DNA of 64,000 nucleotides from positions 62,001-126,000 of the forward strand of contig NZ_JARVKW010000007.1 of assembly GCF_029813775.1 (NCBI RefSeq), given 5' to 3'. Under the pieces are notes generated by a model. The model searched no databases and had not been told where the DNA came from. It saw only the letters and a list, made by a program, of their open reading frames with translations. A program made the translations under genes and the position numbers. This document shows positions 17,039 through 27,872 of this stretch, piece after piece (the first letter of the stretch is position 1; each line of letters begins with the position of its first letter). The stretch is from Streptomyces sp. DH24 (GTDB taxonomy: Bacteria > Actinomycetota > Actinomycetes > Streptomycetales > Streptomycetaceae).

Positions 17039-17677
17039 CTACTCGGGGGTTTCGTCGAGCGCGTGACCGACGAGGGCCAGGAGGGTCTCGATCACCGAGA
17101 TCCGGCGGCGCGCATCCATGATCATTACAGGTACGTGCGCCGGGATCGTCAGCGCCTCCCTGACATCCTCCGGCTCGTACAGCCGACTGCCGTCGAAGTG
17201 GTTGACCGCGACGACGTACGGCAGCCCGCAGCTCTCGAAGTAGTCGAGCGCGGGGAAGCAGTCCTTCAGTCGACGGGTGTCGGCCATCACGACGGCACCG
17301 ATCGCGCCGCGCACCAGGTCGTCCCACATGAACCAGAACCGCTGCTGGCCCGGCGTGCCGAACAGGTAGAGCACCAGGTCGTCGTCGAGCGTGATGCGGC
17401 CGAAGTCCATGGCCACCGTGGTGGTCACCTTCTCCGGCGTGGCCGTGAGGTCGTCGGTCTCCTCACTGGCCTCGGTCATCAGCGCCTCTGTCTGCAGAGG
17501 CGTGATCTCCGAGACGGCGGAGACCAGCGTGGTCTTGCCGACGCCGAAGCCGCCCGCCACCACGATCTTCGTCGCGATCGGGGCCCGGGCCCGGTCCGCC
17601 TGCCAGGGCTGCAACGGCTCGTCGGGTTCGACGAGTGGGGAGACGCCAGCAGCGGCGTCAGAGACGACGGAGTCCAC
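17039..17677 (-). CDS. cvnD: conservon GTP-binding protein (CvnD)
   Basis: A 212-residue Ras-like GTPase. G1 is GGFGVGKTTLVSAVSEI, the switch part has TTTVAMDFGRITL, G3 is FGTPGQQRFWFMWDDL and G4 is VVAVNHFDG (NHFD replaces NKxD, as in conservons). Known conservons form a membrane-linked complex like a eukaryotic GPCR, with CvnA the sensor kinase. It overlaps cvnC by 20 nt, and its stop is 13 nt before the monooxygenase start. The residue order and neighbours leave little doubt. Confidence 0.95.
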   Translation of the reverse strand: MDSVVSDAAAGVSPLVEPDEPLQPWQADRARAPIATKIVVAGGFGVGKTTLVSAVSEITPLQTEALMTEASEETDDLTATPEKVTTTVAMDFGRITLDDDLVLYLFGTPGQQRFWFMWDDLVRGAIGAVVMADTRRLKDCFPALDYFESCGLPYVVAVNHFDGSRLYEPEDVREALTIPAHVPVMIMDARRRISVIETLLALVGHALDETPE

Positions 17678-18077
17678 TCAGCACCCTTTCCAGCAGAGCG
17701 CGGTCCGGCCGGCCCGCGCCATGGCCGGTCCCGGTCCCGTACACACGGATTTTTCCCTGGTCCGCGAGGTCGCTCAGCAGCACGCGGACCACACCGAGCG
17801 GCATTTTGAGCAACGCGGCGATCTCGGCCACCGTGCGCATCCGGCGGCACAGTTCGACGATGGCCCGCATCTCCGGCATCACGCGGGAGGTGAGCGTACC
17901 GTTCGTCAGCTCCCGGCGTTCCTCGGGGGCTTCGAGAGCCGCCGTGCTGGCCACGAACGTCTCCACGAGCAGCACGTGCCCGAAGCGGGTGCGGCCACCG
18001 GTGAGCGAATAGGGGCGGACGCGGGCGGGTTTGCGCTCCCCGCCTCGTTTGGGGAGGTTGTGCTTGGGACTGCTCAT
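17658..18077 (-). CDS. cvnC: DUF742 conservon protein (CvnC)
   Basis: A 139-residue DUF742 protein: VRPYSLTGGRTRFGHVLLVETFV opening, then a winged-helix-like part (MRAIVELCRRMRTVAEIAAL, then PLGVVRVLLSDL) and GKIRVY. It likely serves as adaptor between the roadblock protein and the GTPase. It overlaps cvnB by 4 nt and cvnD by 20 nt, giving tight translational coupling. Confidence 0.93.
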   Translation of the reverse strand: MSSPKHNLPKRGGERKPARVRPYSLTGGRTRFGHVLLVETFVASTAALEAPEERRELTNGTLTSRVMPEMRAIVELCRRMRTVAEIAALLKMPLGVVRVLLSDLADQGKIRVYGTGTGHGAGRPDRALLERVLSGLRRL

Positions 18078-18577
18078 CGGTCACTCCCCGTCGACTCGGA
18101 CTCCAGGGATTTTCGGAGCTCGCTGCGGAGTTCGGGCGTCAGGACGTGTCCGGCGCGGCCCACGAACAGGGCCATGTGGTACGCCACGACACTCATGTCG
18201 CAGTCCGCGGAGCCGTGCACGCCGAGCAGCGAACCGTCGCTGATCGACATGACGAACAGGCTGCCCTCCTCCATCGCCACCATGGTGTGCTTGACGGAGC
18301 CGTAGTCCATCAGCTTGGCGGCGCCGATGGTGAGGCTGCCGATGCCGGAGACGATGGTGGCGAGGTCCGCCGCCGAGCCGCGTGGGCCGCCGGCCCGGTC
18401 GCTGCGTACCTCACGTGCCTCGGCGTTGCGGCCGGGGTCGGAGGACAGCAGCAGAAGTCCGTCGGAGGAGACCACCGCGACCGAGAGGAGGCCGGGCACC
18501 TCCTCGACGAGGTTTGTCAGCAGCCAGTGCAGATTGCGGGCCTCGCTGCTCAGTCCGAAGGTACTGGGCGCTGTCAA
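18074..18577 (-). CDS. cvnB: roadblock/LC7 conservon protein (CvnB)
   Basis: A 167-residue roadblock/LC7 fold: NLHWLLTNLVEEVPGLLSVAVVSSDGLLL at the N-terminus, MDYGSVKHTMVAMEEGSLFV and a final amphipathic helix. Roadblock proteins act as GTPase-activating or scaffold partners (MglB type). The gene starts in the stop of cvnA (ATGA-type 4-nt overlap) and overlaps cvnC. An insertion around residues 50-65 (Arg/Gly-rich) is longer than in the smallest members. Confidence 0.94.
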   Translation of the reverse strand: MTAPSTFGLSSEARNLHWLLTNLVEEVPGLLSVAVVSSDGLLLLSSDPGRNAEAREVRSDRAGGPRGSAADLATIVSGIGSLTIGAAKLMDYGSVKHTMVAMEEGSLFVMSISDGSLLGVHGSADCDMSVVAYHMALFVGRAGHVLTPELRSELRKSLESESTGSDR

Positions 18578-21534
18578 CTGCTTGCCTCCTCGACGGTGCC
18601 CCCGTTGGCTACTTCGGATTCCGCTGGTTCCGACGTCGTTCCAGCCATCGGCGCCTTGGTGTGGGTGGTCTGTTCGGCGATCTCCGCCTCCACGTCACGG
18701 CGCCCGGCCTCCGCGCCCTGGCGGAACCCGCCCAGGCGGCGGCGCAGCGCGTCGGCGTCGACGGTGCCCGTGCGCGGTCGCGGTGCCGCGGCGGGCGCGC
18801 TGATCTTGGGGGTCCGCTTGGGCAGCCCCTTCTCGGTGACCCGCTCCTCGGACTCCTCGCCCTGGTCGGAGGCGCGCTCGTGCGTGTCGGGCCCGATGGC
18901 GTACGGGTCGGGGGTGGCGGCCGGGGCCGCCGGGGGCTCGGTGCGGGTCTGGCCCGGGACGAACGCGGCCGCGGGGGCCTCGCCGTCCGGCCGCGGGGCG
19001 GCCTCCGTGCCCGGGGAGACCGCGTCGCTGGTGCCCGTGCCCGTGGTCGTGGGCGCGGCCGGGGTGACGGTCTGGACCTCGGGGAGCAGCAGCTCCATGG
19101 TGGTCTCGGCCGGGCTCTCGGGGACGGGGTCACCGGCGTGGGCGTCCGGTCCGTCCTCGGACTCGTCGCGGGCGGGGGTGCCGCCGGGGGCGGGCGCGGG
19201 CGGGGTCCGGTCGGCGCCGGCCGCCTCGGCGTCGGCGTCCTGCCCGGCGTCCTGCTCGGCGCGCTGCCGGGTGGCCGCCTCCGACCGCTCCACCGCCCGT
19301 TCCGCCAGCGCGACCAGGGGGTCTCCGTCGCCGCCGACCAGGCGGCCGGGGATCGTGTTGGAGTTGGCCTCCGCGTCCGCGCCGGGCAGGGCGACGGGGT
19401 GGCTGCCGCCGGCCGGGGTGGACAGCTTCGGGGCGCCCGGCGCCGCCAACAGCCCCTTGGGCAGCACGACGACCGCCGCGACGCCGCCCTGCTTCTGCTC
19501 GCGCAGTTGCACCCGGGCGCCGTGCCGGTGGGCGAGGCGGGCCACGACGTAAAGGCCGAGTCCGAGACCGTCGTCGTCCTCGTGGTCGTACGGCGCTTCC
19601 GGGTCGAAGTCGGCGAGGCGGCTGTTGAGGCGCTCCATGCGCTCGTCGGTCATGCCGATGCCCTCGTCCTGGACGGAGAGCATGACCTCGCCGTTCTCCA
19701 GGAGCCAGCCGGAGACCTCGACGGGCAGGTCGGGCGGGGAGAACGAGGTGGCGTTCTCCATCAGTTCGGCCAGCAGGTGGGAGAGGTCGTCGGCGGCGAA
19801 GCCCGCCACGTGCGCGTGCGGCGGCAGCGCGGCGATGCGGACGCGCTCGTACCGCTCGATCTCGCTGACCGCGGCCCGGACGACGTCGACGAGCGGCACG
19901 GGGCTGGAGCTGTGGTGGACGTGCTCGGTGCCGGCGAGGACGAGGAGGTTCTCGCTGTGCCGGCGCATGACGGTGGCGAAGTGGTCGAGCTTGAACAGCG
20001 TGGACAGGCGCTCCGGGTCCTGCTCGCGCTCCTCCAGGCTCTCGATGACGGAGAGCTGCCGCTCCACCAGGCCGAGGGTGCGCAGCGCGAGGTTGACGAA
20101 GGTGCCGCCGATGCTCTTGCGGACGACGTCCAGCTGGGCGGCGGAGGCGGCGAGTTCGGCGCGCAGTTCCTCGCGGGCGTCGGCCATCTTCTGCCGCTGG
20201 CCGACGAGGTGCTTGCGGTCGGCCTCCAGGGTGGTCACGCGCTCGGCGAGGGCCACGGCCCGCGCGTGCAGGGCGTTGACGGAGCGGACGGCCTGGGCGA
20301 ACTCGTCGTTGCGGCCGGTGAAGGCGACCGGTTCCTCGGCGGCCGGGTCCTCCGCCTGCGCGAGCCGGGCCGAGCCGCGGCGCAGCACGGACAGCGGGCG
20401 CGTGAGGGTGCGGGCCATGCCCGTGGCGATGCCGATGGTGAGCAGCATGAGGGCGCCGAGCAGCGCGATGCGGATCTCCAGCGCGGTGACGTCGTCGTCG
20501 CGCAGCTGGGCGAGGTCCTTGGTGCGCTTCTCGTAGAGGGCCGACTCCACGCCGCGCATCAGGTCGACGCGGGCGGACAGCGCGGCGTCCAGCTTCTTGG
20601 TGCTGGTGGCGAGTTCGGCGTCGGAGAGGGTCGGCTCGTCGGTGAGGTCGGCGAGGTACTTGTCCGCGGAGTTGACCTCGGGGCCGGTGATCGTGGAGTC
20701 GTACGAGGCGCGGGCGGACTTCGGGGCCGTGGCGTGGAAGTCGGCGAGCGCGGCGGCCGAGCGCACGTGGGCCTGCCGGGCGGCGGCGGTGAGCGCGTCG
20801 CGCTGCTTGGCGTCGGCGTCGGAGGAGGCCGTGACGGGCAGTCCGGTGACCGGGTCGATGACGGTCCGGGTGCCGCGCGGCACGCCGAGGGCGGCGAGCA
20901 GCAGGCCGCGGGCGGAGGCGGCCTGCTGGACGGCGGAGTCCAGTTCGGCGAGGGCGTAGGCGCTGGAGCCCGCGCGCGGCGGCATCCGCTCGGCCAGCTG
21001 CTCGGCGAGCCGGTGCAGTTCGTTGATGGCGGCGGAGTACGCCTGGTGCGCCTCCAGGGCGGTGCTCTTGCCGGTGAGGGCCGCCCGCCTGACGGTCGCG
21101 ATGCCGTCGAGGTCGGCGCGGAGCGAGGCGGGGGTGTCGGGGTCCGCCCGCAGCTCCTCGACCTGCCGGTCGACGCGGGCGCCGCGCTGCTCGGAGGGTG
21201 CCTTGGCCTCGGGCCGGCCGGCGGCGACGTAGGAGGTGACCTCGTCGCGCTCGTCGGCGAGGGAGTGGGCGAGGGTGAGGGCGTCCTGGGTCTGCTCGGC
21301 GAGCGTCACCAGGTCCTGGGAGTCGCTCAGCTGTCCGGACGCCGCGACGACCGAGGGCGCTCCGGCCCCGGCGATCGCGGCTGCCACCACCGCGACGGCG
21401 ACGATGAGGCGGTTGCGTACGTGGGTCGGACGCCCCTTCCCCACGGGCGTGTTGGGGGTTTCCTCACCGCTTCCCGCGGGGGCCGTCTGCTTGCCTGTGC
21501 GACGAGGCCGCGTCTTCTGCACCGGTGCTCGCAT
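18574..21534 (-). CDS. cvnA: conservon sensor histidine kinase (CvnA) with NIT-like sensor and long disordered tail
   Basis: A 986-residue membrane protein. Order: basic N-terminus; transmembrane helix about 48-70 (LIVAVAVVAAAIAGAGAPSV); extracytoplasmic nitrate/nitrite-sensor-like region of about 280 residues with helical bundles (SDSQDLVTLAEQTQDALTLA); second helix (ALLGALMLLTIGIATGMARTL); HAMP; coiled coil; ATPase with N-box HLLAELMENATSFSP, G1 DEGIGM and G2 GLGLGLYVVARLA; then about 320 residues of Pro/Ala/Glu-rich disorder. No clear phospho-acceptor His is seen, as in other CvnA. Start ATG 21534 has AGGA directly before it, so GTG 21522 is also possible. First gene of the operon, divergent from the PP2C-like gene. 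Confidence 0.93.
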   Translation of the reverse strand: MRAPVQKTRPRRTGKQTAPAGSGEETPNTPVGKGRPTHVRNRLIVAVAVVAAAIAGAGAPSVVAASGQLSDSQDLVTLAEQTQDALTLAHSLADERDEVTSYVAAGRPEAKAPSEQRGARVDRQVEELRADPDTPASLRADLDGIATVRRAALTGKSTALEAHQAYSAAINELHRLAEQLAERMPPRAGSSAYALAELDSAVQQAASARGLLLAALGVPRGTRTVIDPVTGLPVTASSDADAKQRDALTAAARQAHVRSAAALADFHATAPKSARASYDSTITGPEVNSADKYLADLTDEPTLSDAELATSTKKLDAALSARVDLMRGVESALYEKRTKDLAQLRDDDVTALEIRIALLGALMLLTIGIATGMARTLTRPLSVLRRGSARLAQAEDPAAEEPVAFTGRNDEFAQAVRSVNALHARAVALAERVTTLEADRKHLVGQRQKMADAREELRAELAASAAQLDVVRKSIGGTFVNLALRTLGLVERQLSVIESLEEREQDPERLSTLFKLDHFATVMRRHSENLLVLAGTEHVHHSSSPVPLVDVVRAAVSEIERYERVRIAALPPHAHVAGFAADDLSHLLAELMENATSFSPPDLPVEVSGWLLENGEVMLSVQDEGIGMTDERMERLNSRLADFDPEAPYDHEDDDGLGLGLYVVARLAHRHGARVQLREQKQGGVAAVVVLPKGLLAAPGAPKLSTPAGGSHPVALPGADAEANSNTIPGRLVGGDGDPLVALAERAVERSEAATRQRAEQDAGQDADAEAAGADRTPPAPAPGGTPARDESEDGPDAHAGDPVPESPAETTMELLLPEVQTVTPAAPTTTGTGTSDAVSPGTEAAPRPDGEAPAAAFVPGQTRTEPPAAPAATPDPYAIGPDTHERASDQGEESEERVTEKGLPKRTPKISAPAAAPRPRTGTVDADALRRRLGGFRQGAEAGRRDVEAEIAEQTTHTKAPMAGTTSEPAESEVANGGTVEEASS

Positions 21535-21890
21535 TCCTGACTCGTGTACCCATGGGCCCGGGTGACGCCCCGTCAACCGGCGCGTACCCCCGGTACATTT
21601 CCCGACCCTCCCAGCGCCGGTGGGCAGTGCACGCGCATCACCTGACCCGCCACCCGAAGGAGTGAACCCCGGACGGGAGTTGGGGGGCAAGTTCCTCCGG
21701 CTTGTGCAGCGGCCCTTGTCGGCGGGCCGGTTGGACGTCTGCGGCGGGCGGTGGCAATATTTGCCGCCGCCGATTCCCGGAGTGCAGCATTCCCCCGCAA
21801 ATCAGACCTCTGACCTGCACGGGTGTGCCGTTTCGGCAACTGTCGACACCACTTTGCGGACGTTGTGAAGGGCTGGTGCAGACTGGCCGG
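21535..21890. other. divergent upstream region of cvnA and the PP2C-like gene
   Basis: 356 nt with no gene. It must hold promoters in both directions. It contains the inverted repeat at 21748-21770; no -10/-35 pair stands out. Confidence 0.5.
21748..21770. promoter_or_regulatory. inverted repeat, possible operator
   Basis: GCGGTGGCAA-TAT-TTGCCGCCGC: 10-nt arms with one mismatch (T/G at the middle) around an AT centre, in otherwise GC-rich intergenic DNA between cvnA and the PP2C-like gene. Confidence 0.4.
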
Positions 21891-22688
21891 ATGCGTACTG
21901 AACTCGTCTCGCAGCCCGGCACCCCGGACCGCCCCAACGAGGACTTCGCGAGCGTCGGACTACCGGCTTCCGGGCAGGGCGGTTCGGTCGTCGTGCTGGA
22001 CGGGGTGACGCCGCCGGCCACCGGAACGGGGTGTCTGCATTCCGTCCCCTGGTACACGGCGCGCCTCGGTGGAGCCCTGTCGGAAATGACTGTTTCGCTC
22101 CCTGATGTACCTCTGGTCGAGGTCTTGGCCCGTGCCATCGCTCGTACCGCTGCCACGCACGGCGAAACCTGTGACCTTTCTCACCCTCGTACGCCGCAGG
22201 CGACGGTGGTTCTGGCCCGCTGGTCCCCGGCCGCGGTCGAGTACCTGGTGCTGTCCGACTCGGCGCTGCTGGTCGAGTCCCCGGACGGCGCGGTGACGGC
22301 CCTGCTGGACGACCGGCTGGCCCGCCTCCCGCGCTCGGCGCTGGCGACGGACGCCCTGGTGGACGCCACGGTCCGGAACAAGGAGGGCGGCTTCTTCACG
22401 GCCGCCGCCGACCCGTCCGTCGCCCGGCGCGCGGTGACCGGCACCCTGCCGCGCGAGGAGGTCCGCTCGCTGACGGCGCTGACGGACGGGGCGGCGCGGT
22501 GGGTGGAGACGTTCCGCGAGGGCGACTGGGCGGACTGTCTCGCCCTGGTGCGCAAGGAGGGTGCCCAGGCCCTGGTGGACCGGGTGCGGGAGCTGGAGCG
22601 GGCCGACCGGGAGCGGCGGGAGTTCCTGGGGCGCGCCAAGGCGCACGACGACGCGACCGTCGTCCACGCGGAACTGGCGGCCCGGTAG
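21891..22688 (+). CDS. PP2C-like protein phosphatase family protein
   Basis: A 265-residue cytoplasmic protein. DRPNEDFASVG near the N-terminus is the PP2C NEDF motif, VVVLDGVTPP takes the place of the D-G-x-G metal site, LSDSALLVESPDG is the central strand pair, LTALTDGAARWVETF replaces the TDG motif, and AHDDATVVHAEL is the final metal Asp motif. The usual second Gly of the metal site is replaced, so activity could be altered. ATG 21891 was chosen over upstream in-frame codons because the family motif starts right after it. It converges with the MarR gene, with 4 nt between stop codons. Confidence 0.8.
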   Translation: MRTELVSQPGTPDRPNEDFASVGLPASGQGGSVVVLDGVTPPATGTGCLHSVPWYTARLGGALSEMTVSLPDVPLVEVLARAIARTAATHGETCDLSHPRTPQATVVLARWSPAAVEYLVLSDSALLVESPDGAVTALLDDRLARLPRSALATDALVDATVRNKEGGFFTAAADPSVARRAVTGTLPREEVRSLTALTDGAARWVETFREGDWADCLALVRKEGAQALVDRVRELERADRERREFLGRAKAHDDATVVHAELAAR

Positions 22689-22692
22689 GGCG

Positions 22693-23187
22693 TCACTTCT
22701 CCATCTGCCGGTTGAGCTCGTGCAGCAGCCGGGCCAGCTCCGTGACCTCGTCGGGGTCCCAGTGGGCGAGGCGGCCGGCGTAGCGGGCGCGCCGGGCCTC
22801 ACGGACCCGGCCGACGCGGGTGCGGCCCTCGGGGGTGAGCTCGACCAGCCAGGCGCGTCCGTCGGCCGGGTCGGGCTCGCGGGCGACGAGGCCCAGCTCC
22901 TCCAGGGCGCGCAGCTGCCGGGACATGGTCGCCTTGCCGACGCCGATGTAGGCGGCGAGGTCGGTGGCGCGCTGCTTGCCGCACTCGTCGAGCCGCACGA
23001 GCAGGCCGTACGCGGACGGCTCCAGGTCGGGGTGGACCTCGCGGGCCATCTCTCCCTGGTTGGCCCGGGCGCGGCGCAGCAGGACCGTCAGCTCGCGCTC
23101 CAGTGCGAGGAACGCGGGCTGGTCAACGCCGTTTCCGGCCATCCCCGACCGGTCTCTGCGTCCTTCGCCGTTCCCGTCTCCGTGCAC
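22693..23187 (-). CDS. MarR-family transcriptional regulator
   Basis: A winged-helix regulator of about 164 residues. Helix AFLALERELTVLLRRARANQG, then ATDLAAYIGVGKATMSRQLRALEELGLVAREPDPADGRA, which is the MarR HTH with its D-x-R wing, and the C-terminal dimer helix DEVTELARLLHELNRQM. Start uncertain: GTG 23187 has AGGGG 5 nt upstream; ATG 23142 is also possible and would give a 149-residue protein. The target is unknown; the upstream gene is lon on the same strand, separated by a terminator. Confidence 0.87.
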   Translation of the reverse strand: MHGDGNGEGRRDRSGMAGNGVDQPAFLALERELTVLLRRARANQGEMAREVHPDLEPSAYGLLVRLDECGKQRATDLAAYIGVGKATMSRQLRALEELGLVAREPDPADGRAWLVELTPEGRTRVGRVREARRARYAGRLAHWDPDEVTELARLLHELNRQMEK

Positions 23188-23345
23188 GTCAGCCCCTGCC
23201 TCGGTTTCCGCTACTGAAAGTTTCCGCCCTGTGCGGCCGTCACCGCAGCTCCGCAGTATTTCGCAGGTCGAGACCAACGGCGGCGGGAGGGTGCCCGCAG
23301 CGCGTCGGGCGCGCTCGCCCCCGGCCGCCGCCGGTCCCGCGCGAC

Positions 23346-23386
23346 GGCGAAGGCCCGGGCCTCGGTCACTGGCCCGGGCCTTCGCC
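23346..23386 (-). terminator. hairpin terminator downstream of lon
   Basis: Perfect 16-nt arms GGCGAAGGCCCGGGCC (23346-23361) and its complement (23371-23386) around a 9-nt loop, 45 nt past the lon stop. No T-run, as is usual in Streptomyces. Confidence 0.8.
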
Positions 23387-23431
23387 CCTCGTCCGGTCAC
23401 CGCGGGCGCACCCCGCCGGCGACCGCGGTGG

Positions 23432-25855
<2,424 letters not shown>

Positions 25856-25876
25856 GATCTCCCCTTCGGCAGTCAA

Positions 25877-25897
25877 GTTGAGCTATGCCGACTCAAT
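25877..25897 (-). promoter_or_regulatory. HspR-type HAIR operator upstream of lon
   Basis: Read on the lon strand: TTGAGT-N7-GCTCAA. This matches the HspR-associated inverted repeat CTTGAGT-N7-ACTCAAG in spacing and 10 of the 12 core positions or better. It sits 22-42 nt before the lon start, where it can block the promoter. Confidence 0.75.
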
Positions 25898-26330
25898 GCT
25901 GGAGAGTCGCCGATTGTTCCGGAAGCCGGGCACTGTTCGCTGTGAGCGATCACGCGGGCGCCGCGACGTCACCGCCCTCACCCGTTCCGCTTCCTGATGG
26001 ACCGGCTCGGCAGCGCGGACGACCGCGTCACCGACGAGGTCCTGTCGGCACCCTGGTACCTGGCGGCTGTCGCCGTCGCCGTCTTCGGTTCCGGCGAGGG
26101 CCTGTGCCCGGCGCTCGCGGCCCCGCTCGACGTGGCCTTCGGGCGGGCCCGCGCCGAGGGGCGGCTGCCGTCCAACTCCCGCGTCCGACAGCGGCGGTGG
26201 GGCGCTCCCGGCCCGACGTCCCCGACGACACCGAGGCCCCGGTGTTCCCGTACGGGCACGGGGTGGACGTCCCGCCTCCTTCCGGTTCAACGCCGGGCGG
26301 CGCCCGTGACCGCACTGGCAGGATGGGCGG
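25898..26330. other. gap between lon and the spermidine-synthase-like gene; possible gene remnant
   Basis: 433 nt with no convincing intact gene. On the plus strand, 25997 to about 26190 reads as protein-like sequence (MDRLGSADDRVTDEVLS, then APWYLAAVAVAVFGSGEG, then LDVAFGRARAEGRLP), and a second protein-like stretch (DVPDDTEAPVFPYGHG) follows in another frame around 26215-26265. This could be a decayed or frameshifted gene, or chance. No known family. Confidence 0.35.
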
Positions 26331-27008
26331 ATGGCCACCTCGTACGACATTCCCGAAGTACTGGACCGTTGTGAGGGCCCGCACGGCGAGGTCGTGCTGC
26401 GCAGGCACGGCGGGCTGCTGCAGATCATCGCGAACGGCTGCTTCCTGATGGACACCTCCGACGGGCGTTCGGAGCGGCGCCTGGTCGACGCCGCGCTCGA
26501 CGCGCTCGACGGGCGCCCCCGGCCGCACGTGCTGATCGGCGGCCTGGGGGTCGGCTTCTCGCTCGCACACGCCGCGGACAACCCCCGCTGGGGCCGCGTC
26601 ACGGTCGTCGAACGCGAACCGGCCGTCATCGGCTGGCACCGGTCGGGCCCTCTGGCCCCGATCTCGGCGCGGGCGCTCGCCGATCCGCGCACGGAGATCG
26701 TGGAGGCCGACCTGATCGCACACGTCAATGAGAGATGCGCCACGTACGACGCCCTGTGCCTGGACATCGACAACGGGCCCGGCTGGACCGTCACGGAGGA
26801 CAACGGCGGACTGTACTCACCGGCCGGACTCGCCAGCTGCGCAAGGGCGTTGAGGCCGGGCGGGGTTCTCGCGGTGTGGTCGGCGCAGCCCTCTCCGGAT
26901 TTCGAGGGAACCTTGCGGAATGCCGGGTTCCAACAGGTGCGTACCGAAGAGATCCCCGTTGCCCGGGGCGTTCCGGACGTCGTGCACCTTGGCGTCCGCC
27001 CTGGATAG
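26331..27008 (+). CDS. spermidine-synthase-like (Rossmann methyltransferase fold) protein
   Basis: A 225-residue soluble protein. HVLIGGLGVGFSLA is the nucleotide (SAM/dcSAM) loop, VTVVEREPAVIGWHR the acidic ribose-binding strand, EIVEADLIAHV the next, and YDALCLDIDNGPGW the catalytic-region Asp of polyamine aminopropyltransferases; GLYSPAGLASCARALRPGG is also typical. It lacks the N-terminal beta domain of true spermidine synthases, so the reaction is uncertain. GGATGGGCGG precedes ATG 26331. No partner gene is nearby. Confidence 0.78.
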   Translation: MATSYDIPEVLDRCEGPHGEVVLRRHGGLLQIIANGCFLMDTSDGRSERRLVDAALDALDGRPRPHVLIGGLGVGFSLAHAADNPRWGRVTVVEREPAVIGWHRSGPLAPISARALADPRTEIVEADLIAHVNERCATYDALCLDIDNGPGWTVTEDNGGLYSPAGLASCARALRPGGVLAVWSAQPSPDFEGTLRNAGFQQVRTEEIPVARGVPDVVHLGVRPG

Positions 27009-27131
27009 CAAAGGCACGGTAACTCCCCGTACGCTGCATCCCTGGCGCCGATCTTTCAAGCGTCAATCGCAGTCATGCGCAGACGAGGGATCACCCCACT
27101 GGTTCCGGAAAGCACACTTCAGGGGCGGGCG

Positions 27132-27872
27132 ATGGAGCAGACACACACCTCCCACAACGGCACGGCGGCGGCTACCCCGGGCGCGCAGCGCCGGGTCCTG
27201 GTGGTCGAGGACGACGCGACGATCGTGGACGCCATCGCGACCCGCCTGCGCGCCGAGGGATTCCTGGTGCAAACGGCGGGCGACGGCCCGTCCGGCGTCG
27301 ACACGGCGGAGGCCTGGCAGCCCGATCTGCTGATCCTCGACGTCATGCTGCCCGGCTTCGACGGTCTGGAGGTCTGCCGCCGCGTGCAGGCCGCCCGGCC
27401 CGTGCCGGTGCTCATGCTCACCGCGCGCGACGACGAGACCGACATGCTGGTCGGCCTCGGCGTGGGCGCCGACGACTACATGACCAAGCCGTTCTCGATG
27501 CGGGAGCTGGCGGCGCGCGTGCACGTCCTGCTGCGTCGCGTCGAGCGGGCCGCGCTGGCCGCGGCCACACCGCGCAGCGGCATCCTGCGCCTGGGCGAAC
27601 TGGAGATCGACCACGCGCAGCGCCGGGTGCGGGTGCGCAGCGAGGACGTCCACCTGACGCCCACCGAGTTCGACCTGCTGGTGTGCCTGGCGAACACGCC
27701 GCGCGCGGTGCTCTCCCGCGAGCAGCTGCTGGCCGAGGTCTGGGACTGGGCGGACGCCTCCGGCACCCGCACCGTCGACAGCCACATCAAGGCGCTGCGC
27801 CGGAAGATCGGCGCCGAGCGGATCCGCACGGTGCACGGCGTGGGCTACGCGCTGGAGACGCCGACGCCATGA
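27132..27872 (+). CDS. OmpR/PhoB-family response regulator
   Basis: A 246-residue regulator. Receiver domain about 22-135: VLVVEDDATIVDAIATRLRAEG (acidic pocket), LLILDVMLPGFDG (phospho-acceptor Asp), VLMLTARDD and DDYMTKPFSMREL (Lys). DNA-binding winged helix about 150-245: VHLTPTEFDLLVCLA, then EQLLAEVW and TRTVDSHIKALRRKIG. ATG 27132 has GGGGCGGGCG upstream; a longer frame upstream lacks regulatory features. The kinase gene overlaps its stop by 4 nt (ATGA), so the two are one two-component unit. Targets unknown. Confidence 0.95.
   Translation: MEQTHTSHNGTAAATPGAQRRVLVVEDDATIVDAIATRLRAEGFLVQTAGDGPSGVDTAEAWQPDLLILDVMLPGFDGLEVCRRVQAARPVPVLMLTARDDETDMLVGLGVGADDYMTKPFSMRELAARVHVLLRRVERAALAAATPRSGILRLGELEIDHAQRRVRVRSEDVHLTPTEFDLLVCLANTPRAVLSREQLLAEVWDWADASGTRTVDSHIKALRRKIGAERIRTVHGVGYALETPTP

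Noticed and set aside
23187..23400. A longer MarR protein beginning at 23400
   Set aside because: The added N-terminus is low-complexity Arg/Gly and passes through the lon terminator.
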